Shown: positions 16,418 through 24,822 of the stretch, piece by piece
How the letters are laid out: each line of letters begins with the position of its first letter
Numbering within the stretch: the first letter of the stretch is position 1
Assembly (NCBI GenBank): GCA_007134725.1
Contig: SLKF01000004.1
Location: 1-26,324, forward strand
Length of the DNA: 26,324 bases
Direction of reading: 5' to 3'
From: Clostridiales bacterium
Lineage (GTDB): Bacteria; Bacillota; Clostridia; Peptostreptococcales; T1SED10-28
The notes under the pieces: model-generated
Seen by the model: the letters and a program-made list of their open reading frames with translations, nothing else
The model's database searches: none
Told to the model about the DNA's origin: nothing
Position numbers and translations under genes: made by a program

Positions 16418-17620
16418 ATGAGCATAGAATTATCCAAAAAACATCTTAATTTATCACCTTCAATGACGTTATCCATTGCAGCAAAAGCATCGGAGTTGAA
16501 AGCTCAAGGAATTGATGTGATTGGTTTTGGAGTTGGGGAACCGGATTTTAATACTCCGAAGCATATTATCGACAAAGCTATTGAGGCGATGGATAAGGGA
16601 TTAACCGGCTATACTGCTGCTTCCGGTACTCCGGAACTAAAAAAAGCGATCTGTAATAAACTCCAAAGGGATAACGGTTTAGAATATAGTCCTAATCAAA
16701 TCATTGTATCCAACGGTGCTAAGCATTCCATTTATAATGCCCTGCAAGCGATTTGCAATCCCGGGGATGAAGTCTTGGTTGGAATCCCTTACTGGGTAAG
16801 CTATCCGGAACTTGTGAAAATGGCGGACGCAGAACCAGTTTTTATTGAGGGAAAAGAAGAAAATGAATTTAAAATGACACCGGAAAGCATTAGGAAGAAA
16901 ATCACACCGAAAACCAAAGCTATTTTACTTAACAGCCCGGGAAATCCTACGGGAACCGTTTATACGAAAGAGGAACTACGAGCTATTGCAGAACTAATGG
17001 CTGAACATAACATTATTATTATTTCCGATGAGATTTATGAAAAATTAATTTATGGGGAAGAGCCCCATGTCAGCGTTGCCAGCTTTAATGAGAAAATCAA
17101 AGACTTAACCATTTTAGTAAACGGTTTGTCTAAAGGCTATGCTATGACGGGATGGAGAATTGGTTATACGGCTTCAAACAAAGAAATTGCTAAGGTTATG
17201 GGCAATATTCAAAGCCATGCCACGTCCAATCCTAACACCATGGCCCAATATGCCAGTGTGGAAGCCTTGGAAGGGGATCAAAGCTCAATTGAGGAAATGA
17301 AAGTGGAGTTCAATAAGCGAAGGAAGTTCATGGTAGAGCGAATCAATGATATTAAGGGTGTATCCTGTATTGAACCCCAGGGAGCTTTTTATGTAATGAT
17401 GAATATTAAGGAATTGAAAGGCCGCACATTAGCTGGAAAAGTGGTAAAAGACTCTATTGAAATTGCTGAGATCATTTTAGAAGAAGCTCAAGTAGCCCTT
17501 GTGCCGGGAATTGCATTTGGTTCTGATGATTACCTGCGGTTATCCTATGCCAATTCCTTAGAAAATATTAAAATCGGGCTAAACCGAATCGATGACTTTT
17601 TATCGAAGGAACTAGCTTAA
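16418..17620 (+). CDS. aspB: Class I aminotransferase, probable aspartate aminotransferase
   Basis: PLP-dependent aminotransferase of 400 residues. It has the N-terminal FGVGEPDFNTP, the PLP-contacting SNGAKHSIYNAL, the N-P motif LNSPGNPTGTVY, ISDEIYEKL, the Schiff-base lysine in NGLSKGYAMTGWRIGY (Lys239), and a C-terminal LRLSYANS carrying the carboxylate-binding arginine. This is the subgroup that includes Bacillus AspB. Aspartate as substrate is supported by the nearby asnS gene, echoing the aspB-asnS neighbourhood known in Bacillus, and by the purB gene, whose pathway consumes aspartate. Other class I substrates cannot be excluded. The start ATG follows AGGAGGGG. Confidence 0.88.
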   Translation: MSIELSKKHLNLSPSMTLSIAAKASELKAQGIDVIGFGVGEPDFNTPKHIIDKAIEAMDKGLTGYTAASGTPELKKAICNKLQRDNGLEYSPNQIIVSNGAKHSIYNALQAICNPGDEVLVGIPYWVSYPELVKMADAEPVFIEGKEENEFKMTPESIRKKITPKTKAILLNSPGNPTGTVYTKEELRAIAELMAEHNIIIISDEIYEKLIYGEEPHVSVASFNEKIKDLTILVNGLSKGYAMTGWRIGYTASNKEIAKVMGNIQSHATSNPNTMAQYASVEALEGDQSSIEEMKVEFNKRRKFMVERINDIKGVSCIEPQGAFYVMMNIKELKGRTLAGKVVKDSIEIAEIILEEAQVALVPGIAFGSDDYLRLSYANSLENIKIGLNRIDDFLSKELA

Positions 17621-17705
17621 GGCCAGGAATTGAATACCATAAAGCCAAAATCAGAGAAAGATTAAATAGACAGAATAAGAAATCAATGATGAAGGATGTG
17701 TCGAT

Positions 17706-19139
17706 TTGGAGTATAGTATTTATCAAAACCCACTTATTGAAAGGTATACCAGCGAAGAGATGCTTTACACCTTCTCGCCGGATAATAAATTTAAAAATTG
17801 GCGGAAATTATGGGTTGCTTTAGCGGAAACAGAAAAAGAGCTTGGCCTGAAGATTACCGATGAACAAATCAAAGAATTGAAAGCCTATCAAGAAAATATT
17901 AACTATGATGTTGCAAAAGAGCGAGAAAAGGAAACGAGACATGATGTAATGAGTCATGTATATGCATATGGAGTACAATGCCCTACTGCAAAACCGATTA
18001 TTCATCTAGGGGCTACTAGTGCCTTTGTAGGGGACAATACGGATATTATTGTTTATCGGGAAGCATTACACACGATTTTAAAAAAATTGGTGAATTTAAT
18101 GGAAAAGCTCGGTACTTTTGCAAAGGAATATAAAGATGTACCGACCTTAGGTTATACCCATTATCAGCCGGCACAAATTACCACCGTGGGAAAACGAGCC
18201 AGCTTATGGCTCTACGAACTTTATATGGATTACGAAAAACTTACTTTTATACTTGATCAAATGAAATTCCGAGGGGTGAAGGGAACTACGGGAACCCAAG
18301 CCAGCTTCTTATCTCTATTTGATAATGATGGGGAAAAAGTGAAAACCCTGGACGAAAAAATATCAAAAAAATTAGGCTTTGAAGAAAGTTTCCCCGTAAC
18401 CGGCCAGACCTACTCCAGAAAACAGGATTTTGATCTTATGTATGTGTTAAGCTCCATTGCCCAAAGCATGCATAAAATGACCAATGATATTCGTTTGCTT
18501 CAACATTTAAAAGAAATCGAAGAGCCTTTTGAGAAAAATCAAATCGGTTCATCCGCCATGGCTTATAAAAGAAATCCCATGCGAAGCGAGCGTATTTCTT
18601 CGTTATCCAAGTTTGTAATGAGCGCGCTGCAGAACTTATCCTTTGTCAGTGCTACCCAGTGGTTTGAACGAACCCTGGATGATTCCGCGAATCGCCGGAT
18701 TACCATCCCGGAAACCTTCATGGCAACCGATGCCATATTGGATATCGGGATTAATATTGCTTCGGGATTGGTGGTTAATGAAAAAGTAATTGAAGAAAAC
18801 TTAAAGAAAGAACTTCCCTTTATGGCCACAGAAAATATTATGATGGAGGCTGTAAAAAAAGGGAAGGATCGACAGGAACTTCATGAAAGAATTCGAAAAC
18901 ATTCTTTAACAGCAGGGCATAATATTAAAAAGCTGGGATTGGAAAACAATCTACTTGAATTAATTGCAGAAGATTCCTATTTTGGTCTAAGTCAACAAGA
19001 ATTACTTCAAATTGTAGATCCTCATAAATACATCGGACGCTCTTGTGAGCAGGTAGAGGATTTACTGAAAGATTACTTGGGGCCAATTTTAGATAAACAT
19101 CAAGACTTACTGGGTGCAAAAGTGCATCTCAAGGTCTAA
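17706..19139 (+). CDS. purB: Adenylosuccinate lyase
   Basis: Purine-biosynthesis enzyme that removes fumarate from SAICAR and from adenylosuccinate. The 477-residue protein is of the longer PurB type and starts with NPLIERYTSEEML. The fumarase/aspartase superfamily signature is GSSAMAYKRNP at 281-291, including the catalytic flexible-loop serines, and HLGATSAFVGDN and TLGYTHYQPAQ supply the other conserved regions. The TTG start at 17706 is set by AAGGATGTG; the next in-frame ATG would remove conserved N-terminal residues. It lies between the aspartate aminotransferase and asnS genes, with 85-bp and 30-bp gaps and no terminator between them. Confidence 0.96.
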   Translation: MEYSIYQNPLIERYTSEEMLYTFSPDNKFKNWRKLWVALAETEKELGLKITDEQIKELKAYQENINYDVAKEREKETRHDVMSHVYAYGVQCPTAKPIIHLGATSAFVGDNTDIIVYREALHTILKKLVNLMEKLGTFAKEYKDVPTLGYTHYQPAQITTVGKRASLWLYELYMDYEKLTFILDQMKFRGVKGTTGTQASFLSLFDNDGEKVKTLDEKISKKLGFEESFPVTGQTYSRKQDFDLMYVLSSIAQSMHKMTNDIRLLQHLKEIEEPFEKNQIGSSAMAYKRNPMRSERISSLSKFVMSALQNLSFVSATQWFERTLDDSANRRITIPETFMATDAILDIGINIASGLVVNEKVIEENLKKELPFMATENIMMEAVKKGKDRQELHERIRKHSLTAGHNIKKLGLENNLLELIAEDSYFGLSQQELLQIVDPHKYIGRSCEQVEDLLKDYLGPILDKHQDLLGAKVHLKV

Positions 19140-19169
19140 ATTAATGTTATAAATGTGGAGGTACAAATT

Positions 19170-20468
19170 ATGTATAAAGATATGACAATTGCTAAAGTGC
19201 AAGAATTTGAAGGAGAACAAGTGAGGATCAAAGGTTGGCTTTATAACAAACGATCCAGTGGGAAAATTCAATTTTTACAAATCCGCGATGGCTCCGGTTT
19301 TATTCAAGGGGTAATGATGAAAAAGCATGTGTCAGAGGAAGTCTTTGAATTATGCAAAAACTTAACTCAGGAATCTTCCATTGAAGTGTTGGGGACCGTG
19401 CAAAAGGATGATCGTTCAACTCTGGGGTTTGAAATCTTTGTGGATGAGGTAAAACTTTTTCAGCTTGCGGATGAGGATTATCCTATTTCTCTAAAAGAAC
19501 ATGGGACGGATTTTTTAATGGATAATCGTCATTTGTGGATGCGAACGCCGAAACAAAATGCCATTCTTCGTATTCGAGATGAAATCAATTTTACAATCCG
19601 GGAGTTTTTTAGAAATGAAGGATTTATCCTAACGGAGCCTCCTATTATTACGCCGGCTTCCTGTGAAGGAACCACGGATTTATTTGAACTCGATTATTTT
19701 GGAGAAAAGGTCTATCTCTCACAAACGGGACAACTGTATGCTGAAGCTACGGCCATGGCCTTTAATAAAGTTTATACTTTTGGTCCGACTTTTCGAGCGG
19801 AGAAATCGAAAACCCGTAAACACATGAATGAATTTTGGATGGTGGAACCGGAAATGGCTTTTGTGGAATTTGAAGAAAATATGAAGGTTCAAGAGAATTT
19901 TGTAGAGTACGTGATTCAGAAAGTTATTAAAACCATGAAAAGGGAGTTAGATGTTTTAGAACGGGACACCAGTGCCCTAGAGCAGGTAAAAGCTCCTTTC
20001 CCACGGATTACTTATACCGATGCCATAAAAATGCTTCAAGATGCGGATTATGAGATTAAGTGGGGAGATGATTTTGGTGCCCCTCATGAAACCTATATAG
20101 CAGAGCAATATGATAAACCTGTATTCATCACCCATTTCCCCACGGAAATGAAAGCTTTCTATATGCAGCCGGACCCTAAGGATCCCAAGGTAATTCTTGG
20201 TTCTGATCTTATTGCACCGGAAGGATATGGGGAAATTATTGGTGGGTCTGAACGAATACACGATAAAGACTTGCTATTGGAAAAAATGGAACAAGAGGGA
20301 CTGCCCAGGGAAGTATATCAATGGTATATTGACCTTCGTAAGTATGGATCCGTTCCTCATTCAGGATTTGGTCTGGGATTGGAACGAACCGTTAGTTGGG
20401 TTTGTGGCATTGATCATATCCGACAATCTATTCCCTTTGCAAGAACCTTAAATAGAGTTTACCCCTAA
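19170..20468 (+). CDS. asnS: Asparaginyl-tRNA synthetase
   Basis: Class IIb aminoacyl-tRNA synthetase of 432 residues charging tRNA-Asn. An N-terminal OB fold ([20 protein letters not shown]) binds the anticodon; class II motif 2 is [17 protein letters not shown], with the asparagine-specific [11 protein letters not shown], and motif 3 is [13 protein letters not shown]. The protein lacks the large insertion of bacterial aspartyl-tRNA synthetase. The start is ATG 19170 after GTGGAGGT; a GTG at 19155 overlaps that site and is rejected. A strong terminator follows 20 bp after the stop. No T-box leader is seen in the 30-bp gap after purB. Confidence 0.96.
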   Translation: MYKDMTIAKVQEFEGEQVRIKGWLYNKRSSGKIQFLQIRDGSGFIQGVMMKKHVSEEVFELCKNLTQESSIEVLGTVQKDDRSTLGFEIFVDEVKLFQLADEDYPISLKEHGTDFLMDNRHLWMRTPKQNAILRIRDEINFTIREFFRNEGFILTEPPIITPASCEGTTDLFELDYFGEKVYLSQTGQLYAEATAMAFNKVYTFGPTFRAEKSKTRKHMNEFWMVEPEMAFVEFEENMKVQENFVEYVIQKVIKTMKRELDVLERDTSALEQVKAPFPRITYTDAIKMLQDADYEIKWGDDFGAPHETYIAEQYDKPVFITHFPTEMKAFYMQPDPKDPKVILGSDLIAPEGYGEIIGGSERIHDKDLLLEKMEQEGLPREVYQWYIDLRKYGSVPHSGFGLGLERTVSWVCGIDHIRQSIPFARTLNRVYP

Positions 20469-20490
20469 TACTACTTACTATCTTCGATAT

Positions 20491-20519
20491 AAAGCACTGC
20501 CGCTTGGTGGTGCTTTTTT
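20491..20519 (+). terminator. Rho-independent terminator after asnS
   Basis: AAAGCAC (20491-20497) pairs with GTGCTTT (20510-20516), extended by four further pairs (two G-U, two G-C) to an 11-bp stem with a GCTT tetraloop; a T-run continues to 20519. It isolates the asnS transcript from the regulator gene downstream. Confidence 0.92.
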
Positions 20520-20573
20520 CTAAATAGGAATGACTGAATTTTTAGTATATAATTTAAAGTGGAGGTGTTTTAT

Positions 20574-22343
20574 ATGTTCGTCGATTATCTCTTTAATCAT
20601 TCCATCGATCCGCTGGTGGACTCGAAGGTTTTAATGCTTCAAAAAGATGAGGCCGTAATTAATGTATTATACAAAATGCTTCAAGAAAACTTCCAAGAAG
20701 GATTGGTTCTGTTTTTTACAGAGGATAATATGGCCAAACAGTATGGAATATTAACCTTGAGTGATCTTTCTATCAGTAAAGACGACTTATTCGACTTCGA
20801 TCAAAAAATTGAAGATAAACTACAAAGGCCTATAGAGGCATTGTCGGTTACCACAAAAGTGAAAGAAGCGCTTAAAGCCTTTGAAGAATTAGAAATTGAC
20901 ACACTTCCAATTGAAAACAATGGTAGGCTTGTAGGCGTGGTTCGAAAGAAAGATTTTCTAAATCACTATTTTCCTTATCTGTATGATATGAATCATAAGT
21001 ATAAAGAGATTATCAATCACATAAATGAAGCCGTATCGGTGATTGATCAAAATGGATTTGTAAGACTGTGGAATATAAAAGCAGAGGAGTTATATCAAAT
21101 ATCACAGAAGAAAATTATCAATAAAAAACTGGATGAGTTTTTTCCAAATGCATTAGGACTGAAAATTTTAGAGACTCGGGAAGCCATAAAAAATGTGAAT
21201 TATTCACCGAAAGAAGACTATTATGTCTCTATTAGTTCCCTGCCTATCTTTATCAAAAACAAGTTCATCGGTGTGGTCTCCACAGAGAAGGATTTGACCC
21301 AACAGAAAAATCTAACCACTAAATTGGAAAACGCAAATTCAAAAATTTCTTCTTTACAACAAAAGGTAGCAGAAATCAACAAATATTCTGCTTCTTTATT
21401 CGATGATATTAAAGGCCACGATCCCGTTCTTCAGGAAAAAATCGAACTGGCTAAATATGCAAGTAAAACGAATGCAAATGTACTTATTACTGGGGAGAGC
21501 GGTACAGGAAAAGAATTATTTGCAAAAGGGATCCATCAGCAAAGTGGCAGGGAAGGGGCCTTTATTAGTGTAAACTGTAGCGCAATTCCACATGGTTTAT
21601 ATGAAAGCGAATTCTTTGGTTATGAAGACGGTGCCTTTGCCGGTGCTATGAAAGGAGGGAAGACAGGGTACTTCAAATTAACGGATAAAGGTACTTTATT
21701 CCTGGATGAGGTGGGAGCACTTCCTTTAGACCTTCAGGCAAAACTTCTTCGTGTGCTGGACGAGCAAAAAATTAATCCTTTGGGTTCTGAGAAAATGATC
21801 CCAGTGGATGTGCGAATTATCGCAGCCACGAATCGCAACATAAAAGAACTGGTTGAGAAAAAGGAATTCCGTCATGATTTATATAATCGCCTTAAGATTG
21901 TAGAGATTGACTTACCTTCTTTGCGGGAAAGAAAAGAAGACATCGTTATTTTATTTCATCATTTTTTAGAAGAATACAGCGGAAAAAATAATACTGAAAT
22001 CAAAAATATCAATCAGGAAATTTATTCTTATCTTAAAAAAGCTTTTTGGAAGGGGAATATCCGAGAGCTTCGAAATACCGTGGAGTATTTAGTTTTTCTG
22101 TCCAAGGATGGTATTATAAAACCGGAAGACCTACCGGATTATTTACGTGAATATAGTGAAGTAGAATTATTGGAGGAAATACAAGACCATCAGAACTTAG
22201 AGGATCAAATGGATTGCTATGAAAAGTCATTAATCGAAAAAGCCTTAGAAACCAATCATCATAACAAAAGCAAAACAGCAAAGTATTTGGAAATTCCAAG
22301 AAGTACGTTATATTATAAATTGGAAAAACACGAATTAGAGTAG
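20574..22343 (+). CDS. CBS-PAS-AAA+-Fis regulator with GAFAGA instead of GAFTGA
   Basis: Enhancer-binding-type regulator of 589 residues. Residues about 10-130 look like a pair of CBS modules (IDTLPIENNGRLVGVVRKKDFLN), about 143-250 a PAS domain (INEAVSVIDQNGFVRLWN), then a short coiled coil (about 255-285). The AAA+ domain has Walker A GESGTGKE at 307-314 and Walker B GTLFLDEVG at 373-381. The sigma-54 contact loop reads GAFAGA at 353-358, replacing the conserved threonine with Ala356. A Fis-type helix-turn-helix is near 545-588. ATG 20574 follows GGAGGTG; a GTG at 20559 overlaps that site. It sits directly upstream of the five-gene redox operon it presumably controls. CBS modules often bind adenine nucleotides, suggesting energy sensing. 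Whether it still works with sigma-54 is open. Confidence 0.9.
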   Translation: MFVDYLFNHSIDPLVDSKVLMLQKDEAVINVLYKMLQENFQEGLVLFFTEDNMAKQYGILTLSDLSISKDDLFDFDQKIEDKLQRPIEALSVTTKVKEALKAFEELEIDTLPIENNGRLVGVVRKKDFLNHYFPYLYDMNHKYKEIINHINEAVSVIDQNGFVRLWNIKAEELYQISQKKIINKKLDEFFPNALGLKILETREAIKNVNYSPKEDYYVSISSLPIFIKNKFIGVVSTEKDLTQQKNLTTKLENANSKISSLQQKVAEINKYSASLFDDIKGHDPVLQEKIELAKYASKTNANVLITGESGTGKELFAKGIHQQSGREGAFISVNCSAIPHGLYESEFFGYEDGAFAGAMKGGKTGYFKLTDKGTLFLDEVGALPLDLQAKLLRVLDEQKINPLGSEKMIPVDVRIIAATNRNIKELVEKKEFRHDLYNRLKIVEIDLPSLRERKEDIVILFHHFLEEYSGKNNTEIKNINQEIYSYLKKAFWKGNIRELRNTVEYLVFLSKDGIIKPEDLPDYLREYSEVELLEEIQDHQNLEDQMDCYEKSLIEKALETNHHNKSKTAKYLEIPRSTLYYKLEKHELE

Positions 22344-22384
22344 TCTTGATTTGGGTATTGTCGTTTCAATGACCGAGTGAATAT

Positions 22385-22409
22385 GTGCAATTAATCGACA
22401 TTGCTGCAC
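22385..22409 (+). promoter_or_regulatory. Candidate operator dyad upstream of the redox operon
   Basis: GTGCA (22385-22389) and TGCAC (22405-22409) are inverted repeats, and GCAAT (22387-22391) with ATTGC (22400-22404) gives an alternative, slightly offset dyad. The site lies about 50 bp upstream of a sigma-A-like promoter and just after the regulator gene, where an activator site would be expected. Which pairing matters, if either, cannot be decided. Confidence 0.4.
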
Positions 22410-22436
22410 TGCATCGTCGGTTTGTTGCGCACTTGT

Positions 22437-22464
22437 TTGTCCTTAAATATAGGGATAGTATAAT
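22437..22464 (+). promoter_or_regulatory. Candidate sigma-A promoter of the redox operon
   Basis: TTGTCC (22437-22442) and a perfect TATAAT (22459-22464) are separated by 16 bp in the 286-bp gap before the ferredoxin-like gene. The predicted start near 22471 gives a leader of about 160 nt. No GG-N10-GC sigma-54 element was found by eye in the same gap. Confidence 0.55.
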
Positions 22465-22505
22465 ATATAACAAAGATTATGCCGATTAACTGTACAATAT
22501 TTGGT

Positions 22506-22526
22506 GAAGGAATTTCAGATTCCTTC
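22506..22526 (+). other. Small hairpin in the redox-operon leader
   Basis: GAAGGAAT (22506-22513) and ATTCCTTC (22519-22526) are perfect complements with a 5-nt loop, followed by a T-rich stretch (GGTTGTTCTTTTA). It resembles a weak attenuator or terminator lying between the candidate promoter and the first structural gene. Confidence 0.45.
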
Positions 22527-22629
22527 GGTTGTTCTTTTATGTCCATTAATGCCAGCAACATCAATGTTATCAGAAAATCCAAAATCTTGAAACGATTGTT
22601 ACAACAAAATTAATAGGAGGTGTTAAGTA

Positions 22630-22941
22630 ATGAAACAACGGATAGAGAATCATCCAATTCTTGATATACCGTTGAGACGAAAAATAAAATTCTATTATAA
22701 TGACAAAGTCATTTTTGGGCTTGAAGGAGATACTATCGCGTCTGCACTACATGCTTCGGGGATTACCCAGCTAAGCAAAAGTATTAAACTTCACCGACCT
22801 CGTGGGTTTTATTGTGCCATTGGCAACTGTTCATCCTGCTTTATGCGGGTAGATGGGAAACCAAATGTCAAAACCTGCGTGGAACGCTTACGAGAGGATA
22901 TGGTAGTAGAAAGCCAGGATGGGAGAGGATCAATAAAATGA
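22630..22941 (+). CDS. [2Fe-2S] ferredoxin-like subunit of amine/imino-acid dehydrogenase
   Basis: Small 103-residue protein with a beta-grasp [2Fe-2S] fold of the type found at the N terminus of sarcosine oxidase alpha and as HcnA-like subunits. The cluster ligands are Cys62, Cys67, Cys70 and Cys83 in the spacing C-x4-C-x2-C-x12-C (CAIGNCSSCF, then VKTC). It probably relays electrons between the flavins of the complex. In many relatives this domain is fused to the following FAD protein; here it is a separate gene whose stop overlaps the next start by 4 bp (ATGA). The start ATG is set by AGGAGGTG (22616-22623). Confidence 0.88.
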   Translation: MKQRIENHPILDIPLRRKIKFYYNDKVIFGLEGDTIASALHASGITQLSKSIKLHRPRGFYCAIGNCSSCFMRVDGKPNVKTCVERLREDMVVESQDGRGSIK

Positions 22942-24026
22942 TGCACACGGATATTTTAGTGATCGGAGGAGGCCCCTCAGGACTGAGCGCTGCTATTGCT
23001 GCGGGAAAATCCGGAGCCGAGGTGTTACTCGTCGAGGGAAATCAATATTTTGGGGGACAATTGGTTAAACAAACTCATATGTTTTTCGGATCAGAAAAAC
23101 AATATGCTGCAACAAGAGGGTTTGACATCGGGAAAAAACTAGTTGAAGAGGTTGAAGTTTATGACAATGTTAAAACTCTTCATAGCACCACTGCCTTAGG
23201 TATTTATGAAGATGGTATCGTCACCTTGGAACAGAAAACTGAATCAGAAGATGTGTACCTAAAAGTTCGGGCGAAAACGATAATTATCGGTACCGGAGCA
23301 TTGGAAAGATCCCTGCCGTTCACGAATAATGACTTGCCGGGTATTTATGGTGCCGGAGCTGTACAAACCTTAATGAATGAATACTTGGTTAAGCCAGGGA
23401 AACGTGTGCTGATGGTTGGAGCGGGAAACATTGGACTGATTATCAGCTACCAACTTCTGCAAGCCGGGGTGGAAGTGGCAGGGATTATTGATGCTTCTTC
23501 TGAAATTGGGGGCTATTTAGTTCATGCTTCAAAAATCCGCCGATCGGGCGTTCCTATTTTTACAGGATATACTATTGTGAAGGCCGAGGGAAAAGATCAT
23601 CTTGAAAAAGCCACCATTGCTCAAGTGGATCGACACTGGAAACCGATCCCCGGCACGGAAAAAGAATTTAAAGTGGATGTATTATGCATTTCGGTTGGAC
23701 TTACGCCTTCCTCTGCATTATTCTGGCAAGTAGGATGTGAAATGGAATATGTACGAGATTTAGGAGGATACGTTCCTAAGCGTAACCAATATTTACAGAC
23801 AACGCTTAAAAACATTTATGTTGCAGGGGATTCAGCCGGAATCGAAGAAGCCAGTAGTGCTATGGTAGAAGGTTCCATCGCCGGTCTTTCTGCGAGTCAT
23901 AATTTAGGCTTTATTTATGAGGACTATCAGCGTGATATACAAGAACTTTTACAAGAGCTAGAGGGACTTCGAGGTGGAGAAAAAGGAGAACATATCCGAA
24001 ATGGCTACAATATGGTCGGCTTTTAA
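22938..24026 (+). CDS. FAD/NAD-binding oxidoreductase, alpha-type subunit
   Basis: Pyridine-nucleotide-disulfide-reductase-like flavoprotein of 362 residues. An N-terminal FAD-binding motif (ILVIGGGPSGLSAA, glycines at 10-15) is followed by IIIGTGALERSLPF, a second Rossmann motif for a dinucleotide (VLMVGAGNIGLIIS) and a C-terminal FAD motif IYVAGDSAGIEEASSA. It corresponds to the alpha subunit core of dye-linked L-proline dehydrogenase, D-hydroxyproline dehydrogenase, opine oxidase and HcnB. The frame is open upstream to a GTG at 22812, but ATG 22938 overlaps the preceding stop (ATGA) and has GGGAGAGGA nearby, so it is the likely start. It probably passes electrons from the beta subunit to NAD or another carrier. 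Confidence 0.88.
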   Translation: MMHTDILVIGGGPSGLSAAIAAGKSGAEVLLVEGNQYFGGQLVKQTHMFFGSEKQYAATRGFDIGKKLVEEVEVYDNVKTLHSTTALGIYEDGIVTLEQKTESEDVYLKVRAKTIIIGTGALERSLPFTNNDLPGIYGAGAVQTLMNEYLVKPGKRVLMVGAGNIGLIISYQLLQAGVEVAGIIDASSEIGGYLVHASKIRRSGVPIFTGYTIVKAEGKDHLEKATIAQVDRHWKPIPGTEKEFKVDVLCISVGLTPSSALFWQVGCEMEYVRDLGGYVPKRNQYLQTTLKNIYVAGDSAGIEEASSAMVEGSIAGLSASHNLGFIYEDYQRDIQELLQELEGLRGGEKGEHIRNGYNMVGF

Positions 24027-24046
24027 TTTACAGGAGGTGATTTGAA

Positions 24047-24550
24047 TTGCTAAAAACCACAGGTGTTCCTAATGATCAAGATTTAGACGGGGTATTTCCC
24101 CCTCAAGAACGATTGGGAAAAGGTCCGGTGGTTGTTGTGGAGTGCTTCGAAACTATTCCATGCAACCCTTGTTATACAGCTTGTCACTTCGGGGGAATTG
24201 AAGCCTTTAAAGATATTACCGATCTTCCAACCATCGATTTCGAGAAATGCAATGGCTGTACTTTATGTATTAGTAACTGTCCCGGTCTCGCTATTATGGT
24301 AATCGATTATCAGTACCATAAAGATTATGTAAAAATGACGATTCCCTATGAATTCTTTCCTCTCCCGAAAGAAGGGGAGTGGGTAAAGGGACTGGATCGC
24401 AGGGGAGAAGTAGTTATAAACGTTCAGGTAATATTGGTCAAAAATGCCAAACACCAAGATAAAACCCCACTTATTTCTATTGCGGTTCCAAAAGCTCACT
24501 TCAAAAAGCTCCGAAATATCGAGGTAGGTGATTCAAATGACCAATCATGA
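24047..24550 (+). CDS. Double [4Fe-4S] cluster electron-transfer subunit
   Basis: Iron-sulfur protein of 167 residues with eight cysteines arranged as two cluster-binding sets. The first is Cys33, Cys39, Cys42, Cys46 (ECFETIPCNPCYTAC); the second, more classical ferredoxin set is Cys68, Cys71, Cys74, Cys78 followed by Pro (CNGCTLCISNCPG). The C-terminal half is a beta-rich region without cysteines. It resembles the gamma/PdhF-type subunit of the four-subunit dye-linked L-proline dehydrogenase known from Thermococcales. The TTG start at 24047 follows AGGAGGTGA. It lies 20 bp after the FAD gene and overlaps the next gene by 14 bp, so it belongs to the same complex. Confidence 0.87.
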   Translation: MLKTTGVPNDQDLDGVFPPQERLGKGPVVVVECFETIPCNPCYTACHFGGIEAFKDITDLPTIDFEKCNGCTLCISNCPGLAIMVIDYQYHKDYVKMTIPYEFFPLPKEGEWVKGLDRRGEVVINVQVILVKNAKHQDKTPLISIAVPKAHFKKLRNIEVGDSNDQS

Positions 24551-24821
24551 TGTGATACTATGTCGTTGTGAGGATGTTACGGTACAGGATATCCACGATG
24601 TGATTGCTGAAGGGTATCATACCCTGGAGGAGATCAAAAGAGTCACCAGGGTAGGCATGGGGCCTTGCCAAGGAAGAGCTTGTTTAATGCTGATCCTTAG
24701 AGAACTATCGGTTATTACCAATCAATCTATTGAAAATCTTTTACCGGACACGTACCGACCTCCCACAAAATCCGTAAGTTTTGATTTATTTATTAAAAGT
24801 CCGAAAGAAGGAGGGATATAG
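24537..24821 (+). CDS. BFD-like [2Fe-2S] protein
   Basis: Small 94-residue protein with the bacterioferritin-associated-ferredoxin (BFD) [2Fe-2S] fold. Ligands are Cys9 and Cys11 (LCRCEDVT) and Cys44 and Cys49 (GMGPCQGRAC), the pattern seen in NirB, NifU-type and proline/opine dehydrogenase subunits. In many relatives this domain is the C-terminal part of the alpha subunit; here it is a free protein. The start ATG 24537 is preceded by AGGTGAT; an in-frame TTG at 24528 is less likely. It overlaps the preceding gene by 14 bp and lies one base before the beta-subunit start, implying tight coupling. Confidence 0.88.
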   Translation: MTNHDVILCRCEDVTVQDIHDVIAEGYHTLEEIKRVTRVGMGPCQGRACLMLILRELSVITNQSIENLLPDTYRPPTKSVSFDLFIKSPKEGGI

Positions 24822-24822
24822 G

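Noticed and set aside
19140-19169. T-box leader ahead of asnS
   Set aside because: The gap after purB is only 30 bp, with no room for a T-box and no specifier or antiterminator structure.
22344-22629. A sigma-54 promoter ahead of the redox operon
   Set aside because: Every GG in the gap was checked by eye for GC ten bases later and none was found; the nearest candidate (GG then TTGTTGC) has wrong spacing.
22812-22937. N-terminal extension of the FAD oxidoreductase from GTG 22812
   Set aside because: It lies inside the ferredoxin-like gene in another frame, and ATG 22938 has an ATGA overlap and directly precedes the flavin-binding motif.
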